Counted from the first letter of the stretch, positions 21,965 to 34,680 are shown. The stretch: DNA of 64,000 nt from Heterocephalus glaber (GCF_000247695.1 NW_004624742.1:930678-994677), one strand, 5' to 3'. Translations and numbers: made by a program. The notes: generated from the sequence alone by a model not told the origin.

Positions 21965-22660
21965 AGTACTGGATCATTATTTTCCCCCTTTATAATCATT
22001 CCCTCCAATGGCTTAGTTTTCAATTCACTGCTTTGAATTCTTTCTCTGTGACTACATTTTGAGGTCTCTTAGGAACTCACTTCAATAGGCCATTATCTGG
22101 GTTCACTGGGTCCTTGTTGTTACTCTGAGGTCAGCTTCTGCCCACTCATTTGCCATCCGTCACCAGTCTCCAGCCCTTGCAAACAAAACCTATTGAACAC
22201 ATCATAACTTTCTAGGGTCAGGATGGGGTCAAACATCCTTAAAAGCACATTTCCCACCAACTGGTGCATGGTGTGCAGACTCTTATCACTCCCAGTCCCA
22301 AATCAACTAAGTCCTGAGGGATCCACCAGAAAAATCAGTCACATTGTCACTTCTCTCGTTCCATTGCTGGCCATTAGTTTATGGAGGGATCTGAGAGATG
22401 CACACAGATTAAACCAGGCCCCTTCTCTTCCCTTTCTTTAGTGTCCAAGCCCATGTCATCTCTCCATGGGAGTCAGTGCTGCTCTGTCTTGTTGGAAGCC
22501 ACCCAGGATCCCTACAGCAGGCGTCTCAGACCTCCATTATCTTTCCATGTTTCTAACAGAAAGCTTCCAGGACCCGTTCTTCTGAGGGTCAGCCACAGCT
22601 TCAGGCCTGAGCTTTCTTTGTAGCAGCATGTGTGTGGGAGGGAAGGGAGGCAGCATGGGG
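21965..22660. other. GC-elevated unclassified block
   Basis: Denser in G and C than its flanks. It contains overlapping plus-strand frames at 22223-22441 and 22381-22623. Neither has a recognised domain, and no repeat family was recognised. It could be an unrecognised LTR or a pseudogene fragment. Confidence 0.3.
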
Positions 22661-23920
22661 CTGGGGAAGCTGCATGAATGTCTGTTTTGTGTCTACATTC
22701 TCTTCTTTGTTGTCTTTCAATTGAAAAGTCCCTTGAGACAAAATGACTTCTTTTTAGTGGCTTATGTAGAAGGAGTTTCAGTTGTTGGTGCTAATGTTAG
22801 ATGAATGTTACTGTAGAATCAGTATGTCAAGATGAGAACTATTCTAAATAAATACAAGGAAAAGCTGATGCAATAAAAACTCCTTTAAAATAGCATATTT
22901 TTTGTTAAATACCAAAATTACCACCATTTTGCTGATCCCAAACATCAAATGTAAGAACAAATTAATGCTGGATTTCTACAACAGTTTTTCCAGAGTTTGT
23001 AAAACATTTTCATAAATTTCTACAAATTTTTAAACAATTAAACACAGTTCTTGGAGATTTCTTGCCAAGGTCATTTGGAGATTATTCCCTGAGCTGCTTT
23101 GAAATAATAAAAAAAATTGTAATGTGAATTGTAATTACTTAGAATACAGTAGAATAAAGCTACAGTAAATTCCTTCACAGTTGAACTAAACTGTTTAACA
23201 CATGGAATGTCTAATTGACAATTCTGTACCAAAGTGTAAATTTGTCAAGGAAGGATACACAACAAGTTTTTCTTTAACATCTCAGTGAGTGCTGTTGTGA
23301 TTTGGATCTATTACTTCTGAATATTGCATGAAGCTGACAAGCACTTGTCATTTAAAGACCACATGGAGGCATTTAGTTTTCCATTTAGACATAATAACAC
23401 ATTATGCAAATGAGCTTGCAAAGGAAAGCTGGAGGCTGACATGAAATAAACTGTCAAACACAAGTTGCTAATAAATGAACATTTCTTTATAGATTGTCTT
23501 AATTTAGGGAGTTGAAAAATACATGTGGCTGTGGTATATCAGGGACCTTCTATAGAGGTAGTCGAGGCTTTAATGTTTGACTTTATAATAGTGTTCTTTT
23601 TCTCCAATTATGACAAGAAGTTTTAGTTTAAGGAAAACTCTTGAAACTTAAATTTTTCAAGAGATTTATAAGTTAATTGTGTTCCCACATTCTCATGGTT
23701 TAAAAATAATTCAGTGTCATTTATTCTCATGTCATTTTTCACTCCTCAGTTTTGTGCTGCCTTATAATAGGTCTAATACCTTTTAAATTTGACCTAGATT
23801 ATAAGAATTCAGGATTTTTTCACATTTGTATTTTTAACTAGTTAGAGTTTCTCAAAGAACACAACCAAATCTCCCAGAAACCTCCTTAAAAAAGCATATC
23901 CTTGAAAGCCTTATGACAAA
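22660..23920. other. AT-rich unique sequence with octamer-like site
   Basis: No gene or repeat recognised. ATTATGCAAATGAGC near 23400 contains the octamer core ATGCAAAT, and several AATTGTAATTACTT-type homeodomain sites lie near 23120. These are common by chance in AT-rich DNA. Confidence 0.3.
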
Positions 23921-23998
23921 AGCATATTCCTGAGTTCCAACCAATACTGATCTAATCAGAATTGCTGAGAGTGAGGCTTATGAATATGCATTTTTAAA
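23920..23998. mobile_element. MER5-like hAT transposon fragment
   Basis: AAGCATATTCCTGAGTTCC, AATACTGATCTAATCAGAAT and GCTGAGAGTGAGG, then GAATATGCATTTTTAA follow the MER5 centre (cagacctactgaatcagaatctctgggggtgggg, then aatctgcattttaa). Confidence 0.55.
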
Positions 23999-24222
23999 AG
24001 GGAAAACAAGAAGGAGGGCAGGGAGGGAAAGGGGATGGAAGAAAAGAATTGAAGAAAAAAATAATCAAGATAGAACTTTTGCAAATGAGAAGGGGCTAAG
24101 AGTTGGAAGGAGCAGGGTGGGAGGGAAGGAGTAGAGGATAGAAAAAAAGAATTAAAATGTATTTTATACATGTACCAATTCCCTAGCACAAATGTAATCA
24201 TTATATACTACAAACATTAAAA
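23999..24222 (+). mobile_element. L1 3' end, sense
   Basis: A purine-rich tract (GGAGGGCAGGGAGGGAAAGG) is followed by AATGAGAAGGGGCTAAGAG and an end reading TATATACTACAAACATTAAA. This resembles the L1 3' end at 53527-53697. The 81-codon minus frame at 23956-24201 is the reverse of the purine tract. Confidence 0.65.
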
Positions 24223-24689
24223 ATTAGCTCAGTAATTATTATGCTCAATGAAGTTTGAGAAATTGGATGAGATAGTCCCTGAAGGTCCATGACAAGTACA
24301 ATTTCAGACTGGGAAAGCTAAAATTTGTATTTCAAATCAAGTGTGACAGGAAGTTGGGGATTGAGTTATTTAAGGTAGTCTGGCTCCGGATGCAGCATTT
24401 GCTACTCCATGAGACTTTGTTCTCCATTTGTCATCATGTAGTAGTAATCCCAGTGAAGTAGCATAAGAAGTAGAACCAGGAAATATGATTTCTCTGTCAT
24501 AAGGGCCCCTAGAGGCAGGTGTGGTGAGGGAGAGGATACTAGAAGTGGGAGAATTTAGCTGAGAAAATGAAAAGTGCATGGGAAAGAGTAGAGGCAGTTT
24601 AGCCTTCTCTATCTGTAGTTCTGCCCAGAGCCATTTGTTTTTACAGAATATGAAAAAGACAACAAAAGTTTTCTTCATTCCACTGTTAA

Positions 24690-25015
24690 AATAATTGGGA
24701 TTGTATTAGACTGAGGTGGCTCTGCTGCCCAGGGTTCCTAGGTAAGCAAACTGAAACCCAAGTCTGTGAACCTTATGTGGGACTTTCCACTGGAATGATT
24801 CAAATAAGGCAACTGCTCTACCTTAACCAAACAAATATATGTTTTTTTCTTTTTTTCCTTGTATCTGCAATAATCCAGCCTTTTCTTTGCACCTCTTGGA
24901 CTGAGGCTCTGTACCACTTCCCACTTGGAGCTGTCTGTTTCATGAATTCTACTCAAACTCTTTCTGTGTCTACTCAAACTCTACAGGTTTAATGTACCAA
25001 AGTTTATTGTTTAAC
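24690..25015 (+). mobile_element. Probable old ERVL-type LTR, sense
   Basis: The stretch has CTCTGCTGCCCAGGGTTCC, GCAAACTGAAACCCAAGTC, an AAATATATG block, TGCAATAATCCAGCC, CTGAGGCTCTGTACCACTT and TACTCAAACTCTACAGG, ending AAAGTTTATTGTTTAACA. From memory this is the order of an old mammalian ERVL LTR (LTR16/LTR33-type), but the family is uncertain and the 5' edge is not set. Confidence 0.4.
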
Positions 25016-26350
25016 ACCTCTCAGACCTGTTTTTGAATCCATAGACCATCTGAACCAAGAACACTTTTCTATTCTTTGACTCTTCTCTGCTGTTGGCTCT
25101 TTGAGCCATGAGCTCAGACATTAATGAATGTTAATTTGGATTTGACTTTTGAATGAACCCAAATATTTGTCCACTCTTCAGATGCCTGGAAAAAAATATT
25201 CGCTTTATATGGAGCCGCTTATTTGGAACCATCCGAATGTGTTTCTAACACTGAAATGCAGCCGTTACTTCAGAGAATTGTGATGTCTGCTTTAGCACTC
25301 CAACCTACAAATTCACAAGGATTCTCTTCCTGACCAACTGTTAGGTTTCTCTGAGCCCTCTTCTCTCAGTAGGTTTGGTCCTTGGTCTACATAGTTAAGT
25401 TGTAACAAGAATTCTGATTAATCAGTTTAGAGAGAATTTCAATTTCTTACCCTTAATGTCTGAATGATAATCCTCTGGGTTATCTGGTTTACCTTCAGCA
25501 AGAATAGCAGTAATTTTAGTAATTGTCTATCCACTGAACTTCTCATTCTGCTTACTGACTATAAATCTCGACTAGTCTTTGTTGTCTTCCAAAATTAGAG
25601 GATGATAGTCTGTTGAAATATAAGAAGGATAAATTTTGATTTATAACATTCCGAGTATACTCTGAAGGGTCTTGTTTGAAAGGTATCCCTTGGGCTGATG
25701 TTCTTCTTGGTTCCTTGTTTCAAGTGGGGATTCATTCTTTGACTTCGTGGCTCAAATTTTTTCTGACTCTGTAGGCTTCTAGGTTCTTGCTTCCCCTGTG
25801 GGAACTTCTCACTCCACTAAAACTCTTCCATCTTCTCAACATTTGCTGACTATGCTCCACCAACTCTGTCTGCTTCCTTTCCTGTTAGCAAGATGTTGCC
25901 AAGGATAATTTGGTACTTCATTCATTTCTTTGAGAAACATGATCTACTCACAGTGGCTCTCAAGGCCTCTTCTCTTCCTCCTTCTTTCTTCCCTTCAGCT
26001 GGTTTGTATCATTTGATCTGACCCCTTCATTCTTCTGTATAACCCCACCAAACTTTTCACTTCCTATTTCAGCCTCTAAACTTCCTATAGTCACTTTAAC
26101 TTTAGGTCCTTTGAAAGAGACTAAAGGAACACAGAAGCCTCCAAAACAAATATTTGGAGGTGAAAAGGGAAAAATTGAGGCTAATTTAAAGTAGCCCAGA
26201 TATTTTATCCCCTCAGAAAGACTTTGCAGTCAGCCAACTATTCCTATGTGCCAAAGGTCTTCCTTCCAAAATTTAGTCCATGGCCTCCACAATAATACAT
26301 ACAAGGTTAAATGAAACTCTTAGACATCTGTTCTACAAAAAAGAGGTAAA
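25016..26350. other. Unclassified, probably old retroviral internal sequence
   Basis: It directly follows the candidate LTR. The piece 25330-25570 shares an ordered set of motifs with 29180-29510: CCTGACCAAC, CAAGAATTCTGATTAATCAG and TTTAGTAATTGTCTATCCAC. No open frame of useful length survives. Retroviral origin is inferred only from position and dispersion. Confidence 0.3.
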
Positions 26351-28650
26351 AAGCATTAGCTGTCATAGTGAGCAAGTCATCTTAATTTTTTTTCTATCTG
26401 TCAAAATAATTCAGATATAGACTAGAAAGTGGAGCAAAGATGAGAGCCAAATATTTTATATAAACTGGGAAATTCTGTGTTTACTTCAGTCATGTCTAAT
26501 ATTTTAGAACCGAAGCTCTAGATCTCTATGTGTACCTGTCACATACACATAGGCAGGAGCTTTCTACCTCTTGATATTATTACCAAATTAATTTATGAAA
26601 TCTCTTTACAAATCCTATTCAAATTGGCTTACTGCTAAATAAATGCCTATATGCATTAACTATTCCTACAACTTCAAAAATACACAGACTAACTCAAATG
26701 TTAGTTTCCAACATTAGTAATTCTGCTTCTAACTCAAATGTTTTTCAAGTTCATGTGATTTGAATAAAACTAGCTTGATACTGTTAGCTTAATAAAAATT
26801 AGTATGTCTTTTTGAATTACCAGCATTAAGTATAATATGAAAAGAGATTTTTATTTAGCTCTGTTGTATTACCAAATAAATTACTATTGTACTTACTAGA
26901 TGTTTAAGATTTTACCAAGAATAAGATAAGGATACAAAAAAAAATGAATATGGATGATGATGTATACAAAGCATAGTTGCAAAACATGAGCCGTGTATTA
27001 ACTATTTTTATTTCGTGTTTTTAAATTCTTGCTTAACATCCATGACTTTCAGATAACTAACAGGAAAATAACTTGAAATAATGGTCTGTCTGTTCCTTTT
27101 AAAATCTGCTGAAATTTCTTTGAACAACCCAAGTATAACTGTTAAGAATATGTGTATTAAGTTGATGCAAGTGGAATAAAAGTTTTACACAGAACTTTCC
27201 AATAATAATTATGTTTTATTATATCTGTCCAAAAATATTTTCCAAAATCTTTTTAGAAATTTGCAGCCTTTGACCAATGCTGGATTAAATTAAATTGTAC
27301 ATATTCATTAACCTCTAAGATAAACTAAAACATTGACTATTATGCATAAGTTTAAATAAAATACTTCAACTTCTTATTTTTACATTGTATAAAGAGGATA
27401 AATATATTTTTGTCTGTAAATACATTCTTTTTGCCATGCTGAAGAATTGTATTATGAGGAAGTATGTATCTATAAGAATGGTAAAAAATAAAAAAGAATG
27501 GTGAGGTGGCATATACATAAAATTTTCTCATTTGTTACAGAATCCTGAAATGTGCCAAACAATTAACAATTGCCTACTTTCTAACTTTCTCTGTTAAAAA
27601 AAGTTGCTAATGTTTGATAACTATAATCAATGTATGTAAGTTAAACTACTAAAATAATAAAAGAAACAAATGTATGTAAAGTATATAAGGTACGCAGAAT
27701 GGTGTTTTTGTTAAACAATAAAGTGTGCTGTAATGTAAAATGGCATAAGAAAAGGAACTACAGGACAAAAACCAAGTCAAAATAAAAAGTTATAAAATGT
27801 GTGGAAAAGAAATCTCACCGTGTATGGTTAAATCTGGCAAAGACTGGATAGATTAATTTAGAAGGTTTTTTTTGCACCTAGTTTTCTGGGATTATTTGTA
27901 TGCTTGTAATAAGATATTGTAAAGGTATTCTTTCTTTTGATTAATAATACATGTAAGGAAAAAGCAAAGATTGTTTGTCTTATCTGAATAATTTCTTTAG
28001 CTTTTTGTGAGTCTTTATCATGTTTAATATTAGGAGAACCAAGTCTTCTCATTTTCAAAAGAACTAAGATTTTTTATAGCCATGTTACAGCCTAAACGGG
28101 CTTTTGAAATTCTTTCTTGTCACTTTTGTTAAATAGTAAGCTAAATATTGTTTTAGGTAACCCAGGATCTTATGTAGTCAAATATTAAAACTTTTTGACA
28201 TTTTTTCCATATTGCCTTCTTTAAGTCAAATCCTAAGCAAATTTTTGATCTCAAAATATTTTGAAATTTCTCTCATCGGGACCCTGGAAAATTTCAAAAG
28301 ATTTTTTCTTTCACTTTATAAAAAGAGAAAACTTAAAAAATAATTATTATGTTTATTTGATTTATTAAGTTGCATAGGAAGCATTGTAAAAGAAGAAAAG
28401 ATATTTGCCCTTTCCTAAGTTACATTTTTTATGGGTAAATATCATTAACACAAATATTTTAGGAATAACATAGTTCTTAGAAACCAATGTCTGTTATAAT
28501 GTTATTAGTCGTGCTTCCAATTATTTTTAAATGTTATATGAGCCAGAAAGAACCCAATTTCATTGTCAAATGAGATCTCATTAGATTTTTATCATGGCCA
28601 TTTTGTTTTTTATGTCCATTGACAGTTATTGCTTCACTCTGATGTGTTCC
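26350..28650. other. Strongly AT-rich sequence without recognised features
   Basis: Long A and T runs and many stops in all frames. No gene, SINE or LTR was recognised. Confidence 0.4.
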
Positions 28651-29180
28651 TGAAAGTGTTTGTAATCAGCTATAGGCCAGAGTGCTGTCTTCAACTAAAA
28701 GAGACTGAAAGGCCTGCCACAGAACTGAGACCTGACTGCCAGAATCTTATGGGACTATCTAGAGAGCCTCATCCATGCCCTGCTCCAAGATATGATTAGG
28801 ACTGCTCTATGTATTACCAAACACAGGGAAACTTCGGATGAGGAAAGCTGTCCGATTGCCATGCTGCCCATATTTTGCCACCTAAAGATGCTTTCAGCCC
28901 AACAGCTAGATATCTTCTTGCATGGATGCCCAGACTCAGAAACTTGGTTTGTAGTCCTGTTCCAAACACCAAACTTTGTCCCTTTGTTTAAATAAAAAAT
29001 TCCCCTACTTTAAGTGCCTAATGGTTTGCATTATCCAGCAAATATCCTCTATCTTCAAGTCTCATCAGATGGTTCAGCTGGTCCTTAATGAGCAAAGAAT
29101 GAGAAATGAATTATATTGTTCAGAAGAAAAAAGAATGTCCCCTCCTCCTCTGAACAAGAGACTCTTGCAGAAACTCTTTC
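28650..29180. other. Unclassified, less AT-rich block
   Basis: The composition changes sharply from the AT-rich left flank. Frames at 28792-28995 and 28976-29185 have no recognised domains. It abuts the dispersed repeat at 29180-29510 and may belong to the same old element. Confidence 0.3.
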
Positions 29181-29510
29181 CCTGACCAAACATTAATCAG
29201 GCTCCCTTGAGACTTCTTACCTACAAGGCCTCCTCACCTTTAGGCTATGTCTTTGCTGAGTTTCTAAAATCCAGCTGCAGCAAGAATCCTGCTCAATCAG
29301 TTAAGGGGAACATCCTCCTTTGGATATTTGATCAAATTCTCACCCCAACCCTTGATCACTGACTACCCTGGCTTGCCTTCAGCAGGAATCCTGTTAAGTT
29401 GACTAAGCAAGAATCCTCCTATTTCATATCTCCTCTTAGTAATTTTCCATCTACTTTTCTGGAGGTTAGCCCAACACTGAGAGAACTCTCCTAAATTGTG
29501 TTAATTTTGG
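29180..29510 (+). repeat. Second copy of an unclassified dispersed repeat
   Basis: CCCTGACCAAACATTAATCA, GCAAGAATCCTGCTCAATCA, CCTTCAGCAGGAATCC and CTTAGTAATTTTCCATCTAC occur in the same order as in 25330-25570, with indels between them. The orientation is the same in both copies. Confidence 0.5.
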
Positions 29511-29581
29511 CACCTACTGTAATAGCCTGGAATATTGTTTTAACAAGTGGCAGAATAATTTTTCCTTATTTATATCAAATT

Positions 29582-29651
29582 TATATATATACATATATAT
29601 ATACACACACATATATATGTATATATATATTTACATTTATATATATATGTA
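29582..29651. repeat. (AT)n/(AC)n low-complexity repeat
   Basis: TATATA runs alternate with ACACAC and TATGTATAT, a self-complementary block able to extrude as a hairpin. Confidence 0.85.
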
Positions 29652-29669
29652 TTCCAAATTCCTATAAAC

Positions 29670-32510
29670 AATGAAGGTTAGGAAATATTTAATCCAACAT
29701 TTTGGTTTAAAAAAATAAAATGAGACCTGGAAAGGCAAAGTGACTTATCTAAGGATATTTTCCTCTTGTTGCAATGTAAGCCAAATTCTCTTTGACTATA
29801 GTGAATCAAATCAGAAAACCTGCTAACTTTCACAGATTCACATGCAGTACTTTAAAGCCATGAATGTTCAGGTCATGCCTTTCTTTCTGCTTAATATGTT
29901 AGAGAAAAAGTAGTCATTTGTCAAACTTATGAAGCTCAGAATAAATAGGGAGAATTTCCAAAGAAGGTTTATACATCTTCAGTATATAACATAGTATCCT
30001 GAAGCCAGAATTCTTCCATTAAAAAAATTTTCTCTGCTCCATCCCCTTTGATTGTATTGTTCTTTAGTGGAATTTGTCCAATAAAAGGCCTGAAGAGTAA
30101 ATACATGGGAAGCAATTGTGATCATTCTTCCTCTGCCCTGGCCAAAAGCTTATTAGATTATATTGATTTACCAGCTTTTTCCTCGCAGAAATAGCCCAAT
30201 TAAATGCTTAGTACTGCCTTTGAGGGTGAGTTCAGCTCAATAGTTATTTTGGGCTCTAATTTTAGAAGTTCTCCCTTCTATGATTATAATTTTGGTAATT
30301 AGAATAAAAAGTTAATGTCTTAAATTGGCTTCTTTTCCATTCTTTAACATACTATTTCCTGGAGCAAAAATGTTGTTGGAAGTCCAAGTTTAAATTGAGC
30401 CCAATCACAGAGTATTTTTACCTTGAGCAGAAAGATTATTCTTTTATATATGACAGGTCTAGCTTTCCGTCTTTCTTCATGAAGTTATATGGAGAAAATT
30501 TCAAATTTATTTTCTTTTCAGTTTTGAAGGATTTCCTGCATTCAGGATACTTCTCCCTTTTTGGGTTGTGGGATGGAGCTATAAGATTCTTTATTCAATA
30601 GAAATTTTACCTTTATAAAAGAAAAAGACTATTTTAAAGACGTCTTATTTTGTTCTAAAGCCACATGATCTAACTCCTGGAATAACCTTAGCTCTTTGAA
30701 AGGCAGGCTCTTAGAGTAGCTATTAGAAAGAAGTAGAATATATAGGTTTGGAGTAGCTATGACTTTTTTTTTCTTCCTTTTCAAGAATAAGACTCATTCT
30801 TTTGGTAAGTGTTGGCAAGTCTAAATGGCACGATCCATTTTCAATCTATGATAGTCTGAACTTCCATTTTCTTGTGGATAGATTAACCTAGAGTAACTGT
30901 GAAACTGTTTTAAAGGTAGACTAAACATCTTAAATACCTAACTTGTGTAGTTAAAAAAAGTTCTTACAGCTCTTTGTTTCATAATTGCTCTTAGCTTTAA
31001 GTTGTCCACTTTGGAAGGTCTTTTTTAGGATTAATCTTTATACACCTGCTTTCTTTTTAAAGACCAGTTGATTATTTCTTAAAACCTATTTGGAAGTGAT
31101 TGTGAGAAATATAACTACACTTGTACAACTAAAAAACAACAACAAATTTTTTTATTTCACTCCTTTATTTTTTGGTGCTGGTGAGATTAAATATATCAAT
31201 ACTCCAGGGCATGTGAAAACAAATTTCCTTTTTGGAAATTTGATGGCTATCTAATAGGCTGAAGATTTGCCATGCTTCACAGCACTGAAGGAGACCCTTG
31301 TCTGATGGTCTCACCAGACATTTACACATTGTGTAATGCTGCCTCCACTTCCAGTTCAAAGCAAGCACTGTCTCTTGGGTTTTCACTGAGCTTCTATTGC
31401 TGCTTCTCATTTATTTTGAGATAACAGTTCACTTCAAACCAGATAATCTTTTGATCAGAAAAAAAGCAAAGCTAGTTCCTTTCCTTCATAAAACAACCTT
31501 TTCTTTGAAGACACAGTTTAGTAAATCCAATATATTTTGAGGCAATATGACTTTTCATTGGTTGGGTGCTATGATAAAATATGGGGAAAGAGTCTTCTTG
31601 AGACACTTTTGGTACAAGATTTCTTCTGCTACATTTGGAAAAGCTATTCTATATGTATGCTAACCTGATAATATTAGCCTCCACACATTTCAGTTACAAC
31701 AGTGGAATTTTAGCAAGCTGTGTATGTGAGACAGAAGAGAAAGCAAAACAAAACTAATGTAGACAGTTTGTTGTTGAAATGTTAAAGGGGATTCAAACAT
31801 GAACTGAGAATGTTGTTTATTAAGAAGTAGGTATAGAGAAATTCACGTTGGTTGAATTGAAAATTTAAAATATAGCAAGCCTGGCTTTAAAAGTGCAACT
31901 TAAAATCATGTTTCTAAGAATGTGATTCAGCTATGGTGGCTGTTGAATAATCTCCGCTGGCTATAGTTTAAGAATTTCATTTTGAGGTATTACTACTGTT
32001 TGTGAATGAATGATTTCTTTCTTCTAACAAGTAAAGTGAGTTAAAAACAATCCAGGTCGGACCTGAAAAATAAGCACAAAACCAATACCAATTGTTTACC
32101 TTTTCCACTGGAAGTCTAAAAATGAAGTTCATTTAAAAACTTGCTTTGAAATTCATCATTTTTGCTTTCTTTCTGAATACTCCTGCAAATGTGAATGTCT
32201 TCACATGTATTTATAATACATGTGCAAATTTTTAGCAAGACATTTTGAGATTAACTGCAAGTTCCTAAGTATGACTGGTAAATGATTTAACTACACATTA
32301 ACTACAAATATCATTAAAGTCTAAGTTTACATTTACACAAATGCTTTGTGGACTACTGGCTGATAAAAATGAAAATATCAGCTAATATTTAGTTGGAATT
32401 TCAGTTAGTAGAATGATTTTTCATTCACCACAGGATAAGATTCTAAAAAGATTACTGTAAAATAGGTAGGGCAGCATGTGTAATCTCCATTGTGAAGAGA
32501 CAATAAATAA
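29670..32510. other. Unique AT-rich sequence
   Basis: No gene or confident repeat. Small frames at 30395-30601 and 31165-31410 show no domains. Confidence 0.4.
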
Positions 32511-32514
32511 TAGG

Positions 32515-32700
32515 TAGGATTTATTGAGGTCAAAGTAACCTATTTAAACATTTTGCATATATTAACTTATTAACTTCTCTATATCTCTATGAAAGATTTA
32601 TTATTGTTGTACCTTTTTGCAAATGAAAAAACAATACATACAGAGGTTAAACATCTATGCAATGTTGCATAGATAGAAGTGGAAGACTGGAGATTTAAGC
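32515..32700 (-). mobile_element. MIR SINE, antisense
   Basis: ATTTATTGAGGTCAAAGTAA, TTTGCATATATTAACTTATT, TTTGCAAATGAAAAAACAAT, then ATACAGAGGTTAAACATC follow the antisense MIR core, heavily diverged. Confidence 0.55.
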
Positions 32701-32702
32701 TG

Positions 32703-32845
32703 AGGAACACTTACTGCCCCATTTCACAGACAAGAGAACTGAGGCTTAGAGAGGCTTGATCACCAAGGTCATTAAGCTTACCAAGGTCAAAAGCCAGGTA
32801 AAGAACAATGCAGAAATTCCAACAAGACCTGTCTGGCTCTAAAAT
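32703..32845 (-). mobile_element. MIR SINE, second antisense copy
   Basis: GCCCCATTTCACAGACAAGA GAACTGAGGC, TTAGAGAGGCTTGATC, CCAAGGTCA and AGACCTGTCTGGCTCT are a well-preserved antisense MIR core and head, adjacent to another MIR in the same orientation. Confidence 0.75.
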
Positions 32846-33059
32846 CTTAGTTTTTAACTTTTTTATTAACTTCTTTTAACTCTTTTATTAAACCCTGGTT
32901 TCTCACTGTTTGATTTGATGCCAGGATACTTAAGCTTATGTATTGCTCAATTTTGGTCACTATACACTAAAGATATATTGAGGTCCTTCTCCCACTGTAT
33001 AATGTTTATGACCACTGTTTCCTAGCCTTAAGATGTGTTGATAAATAGCTTTTATGTGG

Positions 33060-33190
33060 AATATTGGAAAAAGTTGGTTAAGTACAATGCATACAGAAAT
33101 GTATTAGCATCACTTAGGAAGCATTTTCAAAATACATCAGCTACAGCTTCTGAACAGATCTACCATATCAAAGTAGGTATGGGGATTCCT
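33060..33190. mobile_element. Possible MER5-like fragment
   Basis: TTAGCATCACTTAGGAAGCA and TCAAAATACATCAGCTACAG CTTCTGAACAG resemble the start and centre of MER5, but similarity is low. Confidence 0.35.
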
Positions 33191-33815
33191 GGGGTTGATG
33201 GGGCTCTCAGAAGGAAGGAGCTCATGCATACATAATTTCAGAAAGGTTCCTCAGCTTAACTTCATATATTCCCTAACTACTTAACTATAAGAAGCTGTCT
33301 TACATACTGGAGACCTTTCATACTGTAGACATCAACTGACAGTTACAAAGCACAATGATATAGCTCTTCCCCCGACCTGGACAATGCATGTAATCATTGA
33401 TTTGAGAACTGCTTTTTCATGATATCTGATGCCTGTGGAATTTTTTTGTCTTACTATGACTCTTTCTTACTGTGACTTAAAGATAAATCACTCCCTTTAT
33501 GCTTGTTTATATGCAGGCAGTCTAACTTGAGTCCATTATTTCTATGTGCTGAGTTTTCTCAAAACAGATTTAGTAGTCCAGTATAATAGCTATCTGTTCT
33601 CAGATTGTCTCATATGTAAATGTGGAAAGCAAATCTTAAAGTTGGTGATTTAAAAAAGTTAAACCAAGTAAAGACAAATGTGAAAATCTGTAAAAGAGAT
33701 CTTTTTTTGATGAAATATTGACCAATAATATCTATGCATATTCTATGGATGTGGCTTTTCAATCACCTATTAAGATTTCTGACAATCTTATTACCTACTA
33801 ATAATTAAAGATACA

Positions 33816-33899
33816 TTTTTTTTTTTGTACTGAGGATCAAACTCAGGTCCTTGCACTTGCGCAGCAGGCAGGGAAACCATTGAGCTAAATCCCTGGCCC
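33816..33899 (-). mobile_element. ID-type SINE, antisense
   Basis: T-run tail, then GTACTGAGGATCAAACTCAG and CATTGAGCTAAATCCCTGG: antisense B box and A box. The two minus-strand frames here (33791-34021 and 33805-34005) read through the SINE and are not genes. Confidence 0.9.
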
Positions 33900-33967
33900 A
33901 AGGACACATGTTTTGAGTCAGATATACATGAGTTAAAATCCAGGCCCTGCAAATTTGGCTGTGGACA

Positions 33968-34024
33968 ATTTTTTTTTTCCCAGATTGAACGCAGACCCTT
34001 TTCACTGAGCTGCATTTCCAAGCC
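33968..34024 (-). mobile_element. Degraded tRNA-derived SINE, antisense
   Basis: T-run, CCCAGATTGAACGCAGACCC and TTCACTGAGCTGCATTTCC are the worn remains of the same type of element just beyond the preceding SINE. Confidence 0.55.
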
Positions 34025-34033
34025 CTTTTAAAG

Positions 34034-34080
34034 TTTTTTTTGTTGTTTTTTGTTTGTTTGTTTTGTTTTGTTTTGTTTTT
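34034..34080. repeat. (GTTTT)n low-complexity repeat
   Basis: TTGTTTGTTTG and TTTTGTTTTGTTTTG runs, likely the expanded T-rich tail of the truncated B1 that follows. Confidence 0.85.
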
Positions 34081-34143
34081 GAGACAGTCTTGCTAGGTTG
34101 CTAAATTTCTGGGATTATGGTTGTGTGCCACTGTCCCTGGCTA
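34081..34143 (-). mobile_element. Truncated B1 SINE, antisense
   Basis: GAGACAGTCTTGCTAGGTTG CTAAATTTCTGGGATTATGG TTGTGTGCCACTGTC has the two ends of an antisense B1/7SL SINE with the middle deleted. Confidence 0.75.
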
Positions 34144-34576
34144 AACAAAATAGTTTTGAACTTTGGTATTCCTCACTGGAAAATGGGGATAGAAGTACAA
34201 ATCTCAAAAGATTTTTGTAAAGATTGAAGATTTTACATATACATACACAAGTACACATATATGTTATGTATATAACTCACAGATATACATGATCTGTAAA
34301 ATAGTATCTGAATTACAGTAGTTAATTCAGTGAATGATAGCTATCATGTTTGAGCTACTATGAGAGAATGTGATCAATGTCTTTCTATCCTAAACTAATA
34401 TCTGATCAAAAGCAATAATGTGCATTTGGCTTAATTTACTTTGTAGGCCACTGATGATTGATCACCATTTATTTCTGTTATTCTTGACTTAATATAGTTT
34501 TAATCTATTCATGTTTCTCAGTTTGTAAAACTTTGGAGTTTTTATGATTCTGTAAGTGATGAAGTAGAGTGAAATC

Positions 34577-34680
34577 TCACCTTTCTCTCTCTCTGTCTGT
34601 CTTCCCCTGCCTCTCTTTCTTTCTCATATGAGTCCAGGGCCTTCACACTAACCTACATTCCCAGTCCTTTTTTTTTTTTT
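34577..34680. repeat. CT-rich tract and T-run
   Basis: (TC)n sequence, then a degraded SINE-like ACTAACCTACATTCCCAG and a T14 run. Confidence 0.7.

Noticed and set aside
22223..22623. Overlapping frames as a two-gene unit
   Set aside because: The frames overlap in different registers with no recognised products. Listed only as an unexplained block.
29582..29651. AT-rich replication origin or scaffold attachment site
   Set aside because: It is a simple microsatellite. AT-richness and hairpin potential alone do not support a functional claim.
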